Assembly: GCA_003162255.1 (NCBI GenBank)
Contig: PMMJ01000157.1
Location: 19,963-25,492 of the forward strand
Direction of reading: 5' to 3'
Source of the DNA: Acidobacteriaceae bacterium
GTDB lineage: Bacteria; Acidobacteriota; Terriglobia; Terriglobales; Acidobacteriaceae
Length of the DNA: 5,530 bases
The translations under genes and the position numbers were made by a program. The notes beneath the pieces were generated by a model. That model did no database searches, had not been told where the DNA came from, and was given only the letters and a program-made list of their open reading frames with translations. Shown here piece by piece: positions 1 through 5,418 of the stretch. Each line of letters starts with the position of its first letter. Within the stretch, counting starts at the first letter, position 1.

Positions 1-567
1 CGGGTTGCCGGCCAGGGGATGGAGCACGCTTTCCCAGCCCATCTTTATATCAACCGGTGGACGCTTCAGCACTGCGACGTGAGAACCCTTCTCGATGTGA
101 CAATTGAGGCAGAAGTCGCGGTCGGGCATCTGGAGGCCAGCCTTCATCGCGGCCTGGCGGTCTTTCATCACCTCAGCGGAGGCATACTCACTTCCCGGTC
201 CATGGCACCCTTCGCACTGAACACCCTCTTCCATATGGAAGGTTTCGTCCTTTTGCCAATCCTCGGTGTCCCATGCGGTACCATGACAGCCGAGACAGAT
301 CGCAGAGTCCTGTGGCAGGGTCCGCAATCCGCTCAACTTGGCGATCTCAAGCGAGTCTGGCCGCGCAAGCACGGCATACGCCTGACTGTGCTTGGAATGG
401 AGCCACTTGCTGTACTGATCGCCTATGCTCTGGGCGGAGTGGCATCCCGCGCACACATGCACGCCGACGTACACCGGCTTCTTGGGCGCAGCTTGCACCC
501 CCCTCCACCCAAATGCCAGCAACAAGATGGCCGCGCCAACAAACAGAAGGATCTGCGTGTGTTTCAT
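1..567 (-). CDS. Multihaem cytochrome c, c554-like (3' end beyond window)
   Basis: Read directly on the minus strand: 189 codons from ATG at 567 stay open to the window edge, so the C-terminus is missing. The N-terminus (MKHTQILLF, then a hydrophobic run to about residue 22, cleavage probably near VQAA at 26-28) is a Sec signal peptide, placing the protein in the periplasm. Four CXXCH haem sites are visible: CAGCH 39-43, CLGCH 91-95, CEGCH 118-122 and CLNCH 153-157. Just after the first haem comes YSKWLHSKHSQAY (52-64), whose histidines are candidate axial ligands. The pattern 'Y-x-G-x-x-x-C-x-x-C-H ... W-x-x-S-x-H' is typical of the cytochrome c554/c552 family, electron carriers or multihaem reductases. 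The start overlaps the CRTAC1-like stop as ATGA, with GGAG (575-578) 7 nt upstream. An electron-transfer role beside the HzsA-like protein is inferred. Total haem number is unknown because the gene is cut. Confidence 0.9.
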   Translation of the reverse strand, partial: MKHTQILLFVGAAILLLAFGWRGVQAAPKKPVYVGVHVCAGCHSAQSIGDQYSKWLHSKHSQAYAVLARPDSLEIAKLSGLRTLPQDSAICLGCHGTAWDTEDWQKDETFHMEEGVQCEGCHGPGSEYASAEVMKDRQAAMKAGLQMPDRDFCLNCHIEKGSHVAVLKRPPVDIKMGWESVLHPLAGNP

Positions 568-2234
568 CGCTTGACTCCACTCGCGCTGGTTTTATGCACG
601 AGCTTTAGAAACTGGTTTGCTTTAACTTTCTCCATCTTCTCGACTGTTCCATCCGGCCAGCGGATCTCCACCGAATCGGCAGCCTGCGCCTTTCCCAAGC
701 CAAAGTGGAGCCGCGGGTCGCCTTGCGACATGTAGCCGCGGGACGGAATGAGATCCTCGACTTGTTTCAGCGATCCAGTCGTCACGGTCACGCGCGCGCC
801 GATTGCGTCCCGCGTGCCGGTTGGAAATTGAAGCTTCGCATCCACGGTAAGCCAGTTGTTCAACTTGTCGCCGCCATCGTTACGAAGCAGAATGGGCCGG
901 TCGTTTAGGTTGGAAATGACGAGATCGACGTTGCCATCGTTGTCAAAATCACCCCACGCGGCGCCGCGGCCAACGTATTTTTCCTTGAAATGCTGACCCG
1001 AGCGGTCGGATACATCCTCGAACGTGCCGTCGCCCTTGTTGCGCATCAATGTGTTTTCCTGAACGTATTCATGATGCGCGTCGCCGTGAGTGGTAAAAAT
1101 ATCCAGCCAACCGTCGTTGTCGTAATCGAACATCACCGCGCCCCACCCAGCGTACTGGCCCAATGCTTGCGACAAGCCTGTCACCGCCGTGCGGTCGGAA
1201 AAATTGAGCTGCCCATTCAGCCTGTCCTGCACAAAGAGGATGCAGTAGTTCAAGTTCGGAATGAATATGTCGAGCAGTCCGTCGCGATTCACGTCTCCGA
1301 CCACTGGCCCCATGGACGAGACACCCTGGCCGTTCTCTCCGTATGCGATGCCATACTCGGGGGCCTTCTCAATGAACGTCCCCTTGCCAGTGTTCTCGAA
1401 GTAGTTGTTCTCCATCGCATCATTGGTCTCGAAGATGTCAAGCAGCCCAACATTGCGGAAGTCTGAGACGGTTGCGCTCATCGCGCGGCCTGGCTTGAAG
1501 ACCCCCGCCTCCTTGGTCACTTCGGTAAATGTGCCGTCCCCGTTGTTGCGATAAAGTGCGCTGGGCTCAGGGCTGTAGCTCAGAGGGCCGGGATATCCAG
1601 CCGCCGGATAGAAATCGCGGAATTTGCCATCGTCGTATTGCAGGTAATTGGAGACGAAAACGTCAAGATAACCATCATTGTTGTAGTCGAACCAAGTCGC
1701 AGACAAACTCCAGCGCGGGTCGTCGAGACCGGACTTCTTTGAAACGTCAGTAAAGGTACCGTCACCGTTGTTGTGGTAAAGAATGTTCCGGCCGTAGGTG
1801 AGGACGTAAAGATCGATGTGGCCGTCGTTGTCATAGTCGGCAGCCGAGCAGCCAGAGCTGAAGACGCCGTTCCCGCCGACGCCTGCCTTTTCCGTAACAT
1901 CTGTGAACGTGCCATTGCCGTTGTTGTGGTATAGCTTGTTCGACAACTTGCCTCGGAGGTCGCGGCCTTCATTGCTGGAGACGTTTTGCGTCCAAGTCCC
2001 AGTAACAAAGTAGATGTCCATCAGTCCGTCACCGTCGTAGTCGAAGACGCATACGCCGCCGCCGGTCCCCTCGACGATATTGTCAAGGTGATGGTCGCCG
2101 TAGCTGTGCTTAAACGTGATGCCAGCTTCCTTGGTAATGTCGGTAAAAGTTGGGAGCTTCTGCGGTGGGCCGCCAGAAGCGAAGGCCACACCGATTACCG
2201 ATCCGATAAGCAGAATTACAACCCAGGTTTTCAT
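564..2234 (-). CDS. CRTAC1-family exported protein (FG-GAP/VCBS repeats plus ASPIC/UnbV domain)
   Basis: A 556-residue protein. The N-terminus MKTWVVILLIGSVIGVAFA is a signal peptide with probable cleavage after AFA. Seven FG-GAP/VCBS-type blades follow, marked by Ca-binding DxDxDGxxD loops starting near residues 65, 133, 183, 258, 314, 370 and 429; five are followed or preceded by 'NNGDGTF-x-D/E-V' strands. The loop at 258 (DFRNVGLLD) has lost the second and third acidic ligands. The C-terminal ~60 residues (about 485-545, with PSRGYMSQGDPRLHFGLG and VEIRWPDGTVE) are an ASPIC/UnbV domain. This architecture is the CRTAC1 family: a secreted Ca-stabilised beta-propeller, probably for protein or surface binding; no enzymatic residues are recognisable. 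The frame is open further upstream to 2507, but ATG 2234 is preferred: it has GGAGG at 2241-2245 with 6-nt spacing, begins a signal peptide, and forms an ATGA overlap with the upstream gene. It overlaps the cytochrome gene by 4 bp in the same way. Confidence 0.95.
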   Translation of the reverse strand: MKTWVVILLIGSVIGVAFASGGPPQKLPTFTDITKEAGITFKHSYGDHHLDNIVEGTGGGVCVFDYDGDGLMDIYFVTGTWTQNVSSNEGRDLRGKLSNKLYHNNGNGTFTDVTEKAGVGGNGVFSSGCSAADYDNDGHIDLYVLTYGRNILYHNNGDGTFTDVSKKSGLDDPRWSLSATWFDYNNDGYLDVFVSNYLQYDDGKFRDFYPAAGYPGPLSYSPEPSALYRNNGDGTFTEVTKEAGVFKPGRAMSATVSDFRNVGLLDIFETNDAMENNYFENTGKGTFIEKAPEYGIAYGENGQGVSSMGPVVGDVNRDGLLDIFIPNLNYCILFVQDRLNGQLNFSDRTAVTGLSQALGQYAGWGAVMFDYDNDGWLDIFTTHGDAHHEYVQENTLMRNKGDGTFEDVSDRSGQHFKEKYVGRGAAWGDFDNDGNVDLVISNLNDRPILLRNDGGDKLNNWLTVDAKLQFPTGTRDAIGARVTVTTGSLKQVEDLIPSRGYMSQGDPRLHFGLGKAQAADSVEIRWPDGTVEKMEKVKANQFLKLVHKTSASGVKR

Positions 2235-4285
2235 TGCCGCCCTCCCGATGCCGTCACCGACTCGCTGACATGGTGTGAAGGCAACAGATTGAACTGTGCC
2301 CCGAGGTCGATCCACTCGACGATCGTTCGCTTCTCTTCTTCCGTCAGCGGCTGAGATCCCGCTGGCGGCATGGACTTGACGGGCTCGGCTGCGACATGAT
2401 CCCAGGGCCGTGAGGTATTCCGTCCGATAATGGCCCAGACCAACCGACTGGTGCGGGCACGACCCGGATTGACATACTTGCCGTGGCCGCTCGATGCTTC
2501 GGCCCAAGCCAGAAGCCGCTCATAAGCCGTCGTGAATCCGCTGGAAGTCGCCTCGCTGCTGAGTTTAGGTTCCACGGCGCCGCCGTGACACATGCTGTTC
2601 GCACACTTTGTGGCCAAGATGGGCATCACATCACGACGGAAGACCACAGTGCGACGGCGCTCAGGAGGTAGTGTAAGCTGCGAGGCTTGGTGGCTGAGCG
2701 CCTTGGCGAACACGTTTTCCGGCGTGAGTTCGTTGTCCTCGTGGCAGCCGATGCAACCCCGATTTTCCTTGTTCTTCGTCCATATCCATGCGCTCGTGCG
2801 AAGCGCCGTCCCGTTGTCATCGACGATCTGCACCTGGACGGGCACGTTGGGGGGGACGAGCAGGTGGAAAGAGCCGTCCTCGTCCAACTCCACGTCCCCT
2901 AACAAACGCTTCTGAATCATTCCCGAAAGGCTGTCGCCGGTCGCTCCTGGCACTGCCCGACCCGAACCCAAAACACGGCTGACGTAATCGCGGGAATCCG
3001 TCCCCATGCGCGGCAGCCCTTCAATCACGCGCACCCGTTTCGCGGTTCCCGGAGGCATCCATTCCGGTTTGAGGTCGTTTTCGTGGACTGTGAGGCAGTA
3101 GAGCTTCGACCAGTTCTGATCATCCTCTACCACTGAAGAGTGGCCGTCCGGCTCGGGCCGGGGGGCAAGCACCACCGACTGAATGTTATGGAACGCCGGA
3201 TCGGCGTACACGAGCGTGCGGCGGCCAGTGTTCAAGTCGAGCCGGTAGATCGCATGCGTGTCATTTCCGCCAACGGACCTCCTCGAAACGAGAATGGAAC
3301 CATCCGGCAGCGCAGATGGCGAGTGGAACAAACCGTCGGACGGCGTCGTGAGTGCCTTATAAGAATGCAGGTTCCGCCGCAGACTTAGGATCGCGAGATT
3401 ACCCGAGCCATCCCACGGCACTCTGTCGGACTCGACAAACACCACCATGCGCTTTGGCGTCGTACAGGCCATATGCTTAATCCGTCGGCCTTGAATTCCG
3501 GAAAACGCAGCGTAGTCGGTACCGTCCAGGTTGATGCCGAAAAGATCGATGCGGCCTTGATTCCCGCGCTCCATATGACTACGTTGCCAGTTGGAAAAGA
3601 CAATGCGACCGTCTTGCATCTGGTAAGGTGCGTAGCTGCTTGACACGGCGTATGTAAGCCGTCGGAGGCCGGAACCGTCGAACCTTACCGAATAGAGGTT
3701 GCTTGCCGGAAGCGGGCCATACTCGTTCGCCTCTCCCGATGCATCGCTCACGAATGTGACCTGATACGAAGGCTCCGAGTCATTGAGGTAGAAAAGCGCG
3801 GACTGATACATCGGGGTGCGGCAGTTAGCTATTTCACGGGTGATTTGGCGCAAACCCGACCCATCCGTATTCATCTCGTAAATGTTCCAGCTATCCGTCG
3901 CCGATTTCTTCCCAGCGAAAAGAATTCGTTTGCCATCAAACGAGATCGCGGGATCGGCTGCGCTGTCGAAGCCAGAGGTCAGTACTCGTATGTTTCCCGC
4001 CTTGGGCAAAAGAACCAACCGTCCGCCCTCACCGAACTGGGCAGGAAGCATGCCCCCAGCAAGTGGCTTAGCGTCCCTGACGCGTGCCGCCGGAATCTGT
4101 GTAAAGACAATTCCTTCATACCCGGGTGCATATGCCGAGATGTCATAGTTGATAGTTGCCCGTTCCGCCGCATGTACATGGGCCGGAGTGCGGGTGGGCC
4201 CCTGCAGCCCAAAGCTGGCTACAAAGACTGCTGTGACCGCGATGGGAACCACCGACCGCCACCGGCTCACGGACAACATCCGCAT
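2231..4285 (-). CDS. HzsA-like protein: TolB/PD40-type beta-propeller with c-type haem sites
   Basis: A 684-residue exported protein. Residues 1-40 form a signal peptide (basic start, hydrophobic 11-27, A-rich cleavage region near VHAA, 37-40). Residues ~90-395 carry repeated PD40/TolB-like propeller strands (DPAISFDGKRILFAG, IYEMNTDGSGLRQIT, LYSVRFDGSGLRRLT, LPDGSILVSRR). Residues ~415-520 match the middle domain of hydrazine synthase alpha subunits and relatives: LLGDVELDEDGSFHLLVPPN, VPVQVQIVDDNGTALR, then the haem site CIGCH (511-515). A C-terminal cytochrome-like domain has DVMPILATKCANSMCHGG (552-569) with a CX4CH site (C561, C566, H567), KSMPPAG (637-643) giving a candidate axial Met, and the usual ending EWIDLGAQF. 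ATG 4285 is chosen because AGGAGG (4295-4300) lies 9 nt upstream; ATG 4279 is two codons in. It is the first gene of the operon. The family is clear but the reaction is not: hydrazine synthase itself is unlikely (see findings). Confidence 0.9.
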   Translation of the reverse strand: MRMLSVSRWRSVVPIAVTAVFVASFGLQGPTRTPAHVHAAERATINYDISAYAPGYEGIVFTQIPAARVRDAKPLAGGMLPAQFGEGGRLVLLPKAGNIRVLTSGFDSAADPAISFDGKRILFAGKKSATDSWNIYEMNTDGSGLRQITREIANCRTPMYQSALFYLNDSEPSYQVTFVSDASGEANEYGPLPASNLYSVRFDGSGLRRLTYAVSSSYAPYQMQDGRIVFSNWQRSHMERGNQGRIDLFGINLDGTDYAAFSGIQGRRIKHMACTTPKRMVVFVESDRVPWDGSGNLAILSLRRNLHSYKALTTPSDGLFHSPSALPDGSILVSRRSVGGNDTHAIYRLDLNTGRRTLVYADPAFHNIQSVVLAPRPEPDGHSSVVEDDQNWSKLYCLTVHENDLKPEWMPPGTAKRVRVIEGLPRMGTDSRDYVSRVLGSGRAVPGATGDSLSGMIQKRLLGDVELDEDGSFHLLVPPNVPVQVQIVDDNGTALRTSAWIWTKNKENRGCIGCHEDNELTPENVFAKALSHQASQLTLPPERRRTVVFRRDVMPILATKCANSMCHGGAVEPKLSSEATSSGFTTAYERLLAWAEASSGHGKYVNPGRARTSRLVWAIIGRNTSRPWDHVAAEPVKSMPPAGSQPLTEEEKRTIVEWIDLGAQFNLLPSHHVSESVTASGGRQ
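2241..2245 (-). promoter_or_regulatory. Shine-Dalgarno within the HzsA-like gene end, for the CRTAC1-like gene
   Basis: GGAGG on the minus strand, 6 nt before ATG 2234, inside the last codons of the upstream gene. With the ATGA overlap (2231-2234) it sets the CRTAC1-like start 91 codons downstream of the longest possible open frame and points to coupled reinitiation. Confidence 0.85.
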
Positions 4286-4329
4286 AGACCACAGCCTCCT
4301 ACAGACACCACTAGTTACCTGCTCTTATA

Positions 4330-4349
4330 TGTAAATTGCATTTATAACA
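4330..4349. promoter_or_regulatory. Candidate PadR operator at the redox operon
   Basis: TGTAAATTGCATTTATAACA on the plus strand matches, at 16 of 20 positions, the minus-strand sequence of 5108-5127 in front of padR. It has TGT...ACA ends, is AT-rich in an otherwise GC-rich region, and covers the spacer and -10 of the candidate operon promoter, 45 bp from the start codon. It is less palindromic than the padR copy. Binding by this PadR protein is inferred from position and sharing. Confidence 0.5.
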
Positions 4350-4362
4350 GATCATCTGTCAA
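4335..4362 (-). promoter_or_regulatory. Candidate sigma70-type promoter of the redox operon
   Basis: On the minus strand a perfect TTGACA (4357-4362) is followed after 16 nt by TGCAAT (4335-4340), a 4/6 match to TATAAT. The start of transcription would fall near 4328, leaving a leader of about 40 nt before ATG 4285. The -35 is strong and the -10 weak, and both overlap inverted-repeat sequences, as expected for a repressed promoter. The -10 assignment is the uncertain part. Confidence 0.5.
4347..4359. repeat. Perfect inverted repeat ACAGAT-C-ATCTGT
   Basis: Two 6-bp arms (4347-4352 and 4354-4359) are perfect inverted copies around one base. The repeat overlaps the end of the operator-like 20-mer and the start of the TTGACA -35 box. 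It could be a second regulator site or part of an extended operator. It has no copy in the padR promoter region. Confidence 0.55.
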
Positions 4363-4595
4363 GCCAGAAATACGTGCACGCCCTGAGACCAGCCAGCATA
4401 CTCAGCCGGAGATTTCAAAACGGTGACCGAGATCATGGGACACTGTGATATCCGAGGTGGATTCGGCAGAGCAGGGCGTGGAGCCTGGGGAAAGTCGCGC
4501 CGCCGATAATACAAATCTACTAGAGTATCCATGGGCCGTGCGGGATGAGTGTCCAGTTCGGCGGGCGGCCCGGGAGAAGATTCCTGCACAAATGC
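4363..4595. other. Non-coding spacer between padR and the operon promoter
   Basis: No convincing gene is seen here. Open frames on both strands lack a family signature and a well-placed Shine-Dalgarno. A long-range GGGCCG (4533-4538)/CGGCCC (4566-4571) pairing exists, but its 27-nt loop and missing T-run argue against an intrinsic terminator for padR. Without an obvious terminator, some read-through from padR into the operon is possible. Small dyads such as TACT-AG-AGTA (4518-4527) look incidental. Confidence 0.6.
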
Positions 4596-5057
4596 TCAGC
4601 GGGAGTTTGCCCTTCGGCGGCGATGCCCGGCTTCGACCGTGGCTGGTTCCCTTCTTCCATTGGATGGTTTCCCGTTTATCCGATTGACCCTTCGCACAAA
4701 TCGCCCCATCGATTTTGACAGGTTACCGAGCACCTGGCCCCATTCTTGAAGGTGCTGCTCTCCGTCTTTGGTCAACAGATAGAGCCGCTTCGCAGGTCCG
4801 GCACCGTGAGTGTCCCACTGCGAACTCACATAGCCATGGTCTTCCAGACGCCGGAGTGTCCGGTAAAGTGCCGCAACCTCAATTTCTGCGTCGGTCAGTG
4901 CGTTCTCTGCAAGGTCGGCTGCCAAGCTGTAGCCGTAAGACTGGCCTTTCTCTTTGAGCAGGAAGAGCACTACCGGCTCCACAAATCGGTAAATGTTCCC
5001 CATCGCACAAGTGCAAGGGTGGTCTTTGCCATGACGTGGGCAGGTCTCGCGTCGCAT
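4596..5057 (-). CDS. PadR-family transcriptional regulator with Cys/His-rich N-terminus
   Basis: A 153-residue cytoplasmic DNA-binding protein. The PadR winged helix spans about residues 24-100: FVEPVVLFLLKEKGQSYGYS (25-44, helix 1 and the conserved YGY), the recognition-helix region VAALYRTLRRLEDHGYV (61-77), and the wing GPAKRLYLLTKDG (87-99). A helical dimerisation segment follows (100-125) and then a very basic tail ending in RRRRANSR. Before the domain is an uncommon cluster: C6, H9, H13, C15 and C17 in CPRHGKDHPCTC, which could bind a metal or act as a redox switch. ATG 5057 is supported by GGAGG at 5064-5068 with 6-nt spacing; the internal ATG at 5003 has no Shine-Dalgarno, so the cluster is probably translated. 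It lies 310 bp upstream of the redox operon on the same strand, and a similar 20-bp sequence precedes both, suggesting it represses itself and the operon. The ligand is unknown. Confidence 0.93.
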   Translation of the reverse strand: MRRETCPRHGKDHPCTCAMGNIYRFVEPVVLFLLKEKGQSYGYSLAADLAENALTDAEIEVAALYRTLRRLEDHGYVSSQWDTHGAGPAKRLYLLTKDGEQHLQEWGQVLGNLSKSMGRFVRRVNRINGKPSNGRREPATVEAGHRRRRANSR

Positions 5058-5078
5058 GATTGTCCTCCGAAAGCGGTC

Positions 5079-5095
5079 AACCCCGATCAGGGGTT
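5079..5095. repeat. Inverted repeat AACCCC-GATCA-GGGGTT in the padR leader
   Basis: Perfect 6-bp arms with a 5-base loop, 22-38 bp upstream of the padR start codon and about 10 bp beyond its Shine-Dalgarno. In RNA it would be a stable GC-rich hairpin in the padR 5' leader; in DNA it could be a protein site. It is not followed by a T-run in the direction of transcription, so it is not a typical terminator. Confidence 0.5.
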
Positions 5096-5107
5096 AGCAT
5101 AGCACTT

Positions 5108-5127
5108 TGTTATAAACGTTAATTACA
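5108..5127. promoter_or_regulatory. Candidate PadR autoregulatory operator
   Basis: TGTTATAAACGTTAATTACA is an imperfect palindrome centred on AACGTT, with 16 of 20 positions symmetric (TGTnATnAACGTTnATnACA). It lies 51 bp upstream of the padR start, in an AT-rich stretch that should contain promoters for padR and perhaps the divergent transcript. PadR proteins commonly bind TGT/ACA-ended dyads in their own promoters. The second copy at 4330-4349 makes a shared regulator likely. Confidence 0.55.
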
Positions 5128-5148
5128 CTTACATGTGAATAGCATAAA

Positions 5149-5154
5149 TATACT
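5149..5154 (+). promoter_or_regulatory. Weak candidate -10 box for the divergent plus-strand transcript
   Basis: TATACT (5/6 to TATAAT) in an AT-rich stretch. The best upstream match is CTTACA (5128-5133) with a short 15-nt spacer, so the promoter is doubtful. If real, transcription starts near 5161 and the lipoprotein mRNA has a leader of roughly 260 nt, including the hairpin cluster at 5198-5286. Confidence 0.3.
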
Positions 5155-5197
5155 AGATACTCGAACACGAGTTTGGTCTATCGTGCGGCAAAGGCAG

Positions 5198-5286
5198 GCC
5201 CCAAATGGGGCGAGGTCGCAATGCTGGTACGGATGGCAGAGCACCGGGAGTGCTCCGGTGAAAAACCGTTTCACAATGTAGCGACC
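5198..5286 (+). ncRNA. Candidate structured RNA leader upstream of the lipoprotein gene
   Basis: Several perfect pairings sit in 89 nt. GCCCC-AAAT-GGGGC forms a hairpin at 5198-5211. GGTCGC (5214-5219) pairs with GCGACC (5281-5286), closing a 73-nt domain. Inside it, either CACCGG (5242-5247) pairs with CCGGTG (5255-5260) around a 7-nt loop, or GAGCAC (5239-5244) pairs with GTGCTC (5250-5255), followed by CGGT-GAAAA-ACCG (5256-5268). The alternatives are mutually exclusive, as in a switching leader. The length, closing stem and central 7-nt loop recall a tRNA, but the loop lacks U33 and there is no T-arm. I cannot match it to a known riboswitch family. Confidence 0.35.
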
Positions 5287-5303
5287 AGGCGAAATGAGCG
5301 CAC

Positions 5304-5317
5304 AACGGTGCCGTTTT
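5304..5317 (+). repeat. Small dyad AACGGTGCCGTT followed by TT
   Basis: Five-base arms AACGG/CCGTT around TG run into TTTT (5314-5317). As RNA it would give a short 4-bp hairpin with a 4-nt loop and brief U-run: at best a very weak terminator or attenuator between the structured region and the lipoprotein start. It may simply be chance. Confidence 0.25.
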
Positions 5318-5406
5318 CGAGGTCAAGAAGGAAATTCCGGTTTAGATCGGCTAGGTTCCGGGTGCCGTCGCGGGATTGAAGTCGTGGGACTGAATTGCGA
5401 CATAGC

Positions 5407-5411
5407 GGAGG
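5407..5411 (+). promoter_or_regulatory. Shine-Dalgarno that selects the TTG start
   Basis: GGAGG lies 7 nt before TTG 5419, and a second overlapping copy (5411-5415) lies 3 nt before it. Nothing comparable precedes the in-frame ATG at 5458. This purine block (GGAGGGAGGAAC) is the main reason for calling a non-ATG start for the lipoprotein. Confidence 0.75.
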
Positions 5412-5418
5412 GAGGAAC

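Larger units (their letters stand above)
5058..5418. other. Divergent intergenic region between padR and the lipoprotein gene
   Basis: The region has three parts. Positions 5058-5100 hold the padR Shine-Dalgarno and a GC-rich hairpin; 5101-5160 is a strikingly AT-rich promoter/operator zone; 5161-5418 is a GC-richer leader with the hairpin cluster described separately. Positions 5320-5405 show only a duplicated TTCCGG, and nothing else that I can name. No protein-coding gene is supported here. Confidence 0.65.

Noticed and set aside
19..735. 238-codon plus-strand open frame
   Set aside because: Antisense to the cytochrome and CRTAC1-like genes. The minus strand has four haem motifs and FG-GAP repeats, while the plus-strand translation shows no family signature.
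1750..1935. Near-identical DNA segments around CCGTTGTTGTGGTA
   Set aside because: These encode the repeated HNNG(D/N)GTF strands of the CRTAC1-like propeller, so they reflect protein repeats, not a separate DNA repeat or mobile element.
2235..2507. 91-codon N-terminal extension of the CRTAC1-like frame
   Set aside because: It lies inside the HzsA-like gene, has no domain or low-complexity logic, and would bury the signal peptide. The internal ATG 2234 has a Shine-Dalgarno and an ATGA overlap.
2231..4285. Genuine hydrazine synthase and an anammox genome
   Set aside because: No HzsB/HzsC partners are adjacent, the catalytic haem-ligand Tyr position appears changed, and the neighbours point away from anammox Planctomycetes.
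3845..4426. 193-codon plus-strand open frame
   Set aside because: Antisense to the HzsA-like start and its promoter, with a composition of translated noise (scattered Pro/Arg/His/Thr, no domain).
4359..4589. 76-codon minus-strand open frame between padR and the operon
   Set aside because: Proline-rich, with no recognisable motif or convincing ribosome site, and it runs through the candidate -35 region of the operon promoter.
5181..5270. c-di-GMP-I or cobalamin riboswitch
   Set aside because: GGCAAAGGC...GGTCGCAA and CCGGTGAAAAACCG faintly recall pieces of these families, but the rest of each conserved core is missing.
5214..5286. A tRNA gene
   Set aside because: Length (73 nt), closing stem and central stem with a 7-nt loop fit, but the loop lacks U33, the D-stem has only three pairs and no T-arm or TTC loop can be drawn.
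5173..5379. 68-codon plus-strand open frame containing a zinc-finger-linker-like GEKPF
   Set aside because: There is no second Cys or the paired His of a C2H2 finger. The DNA there is better explained by perfect hairpins, and no Shine-Dalgarno precedes it.
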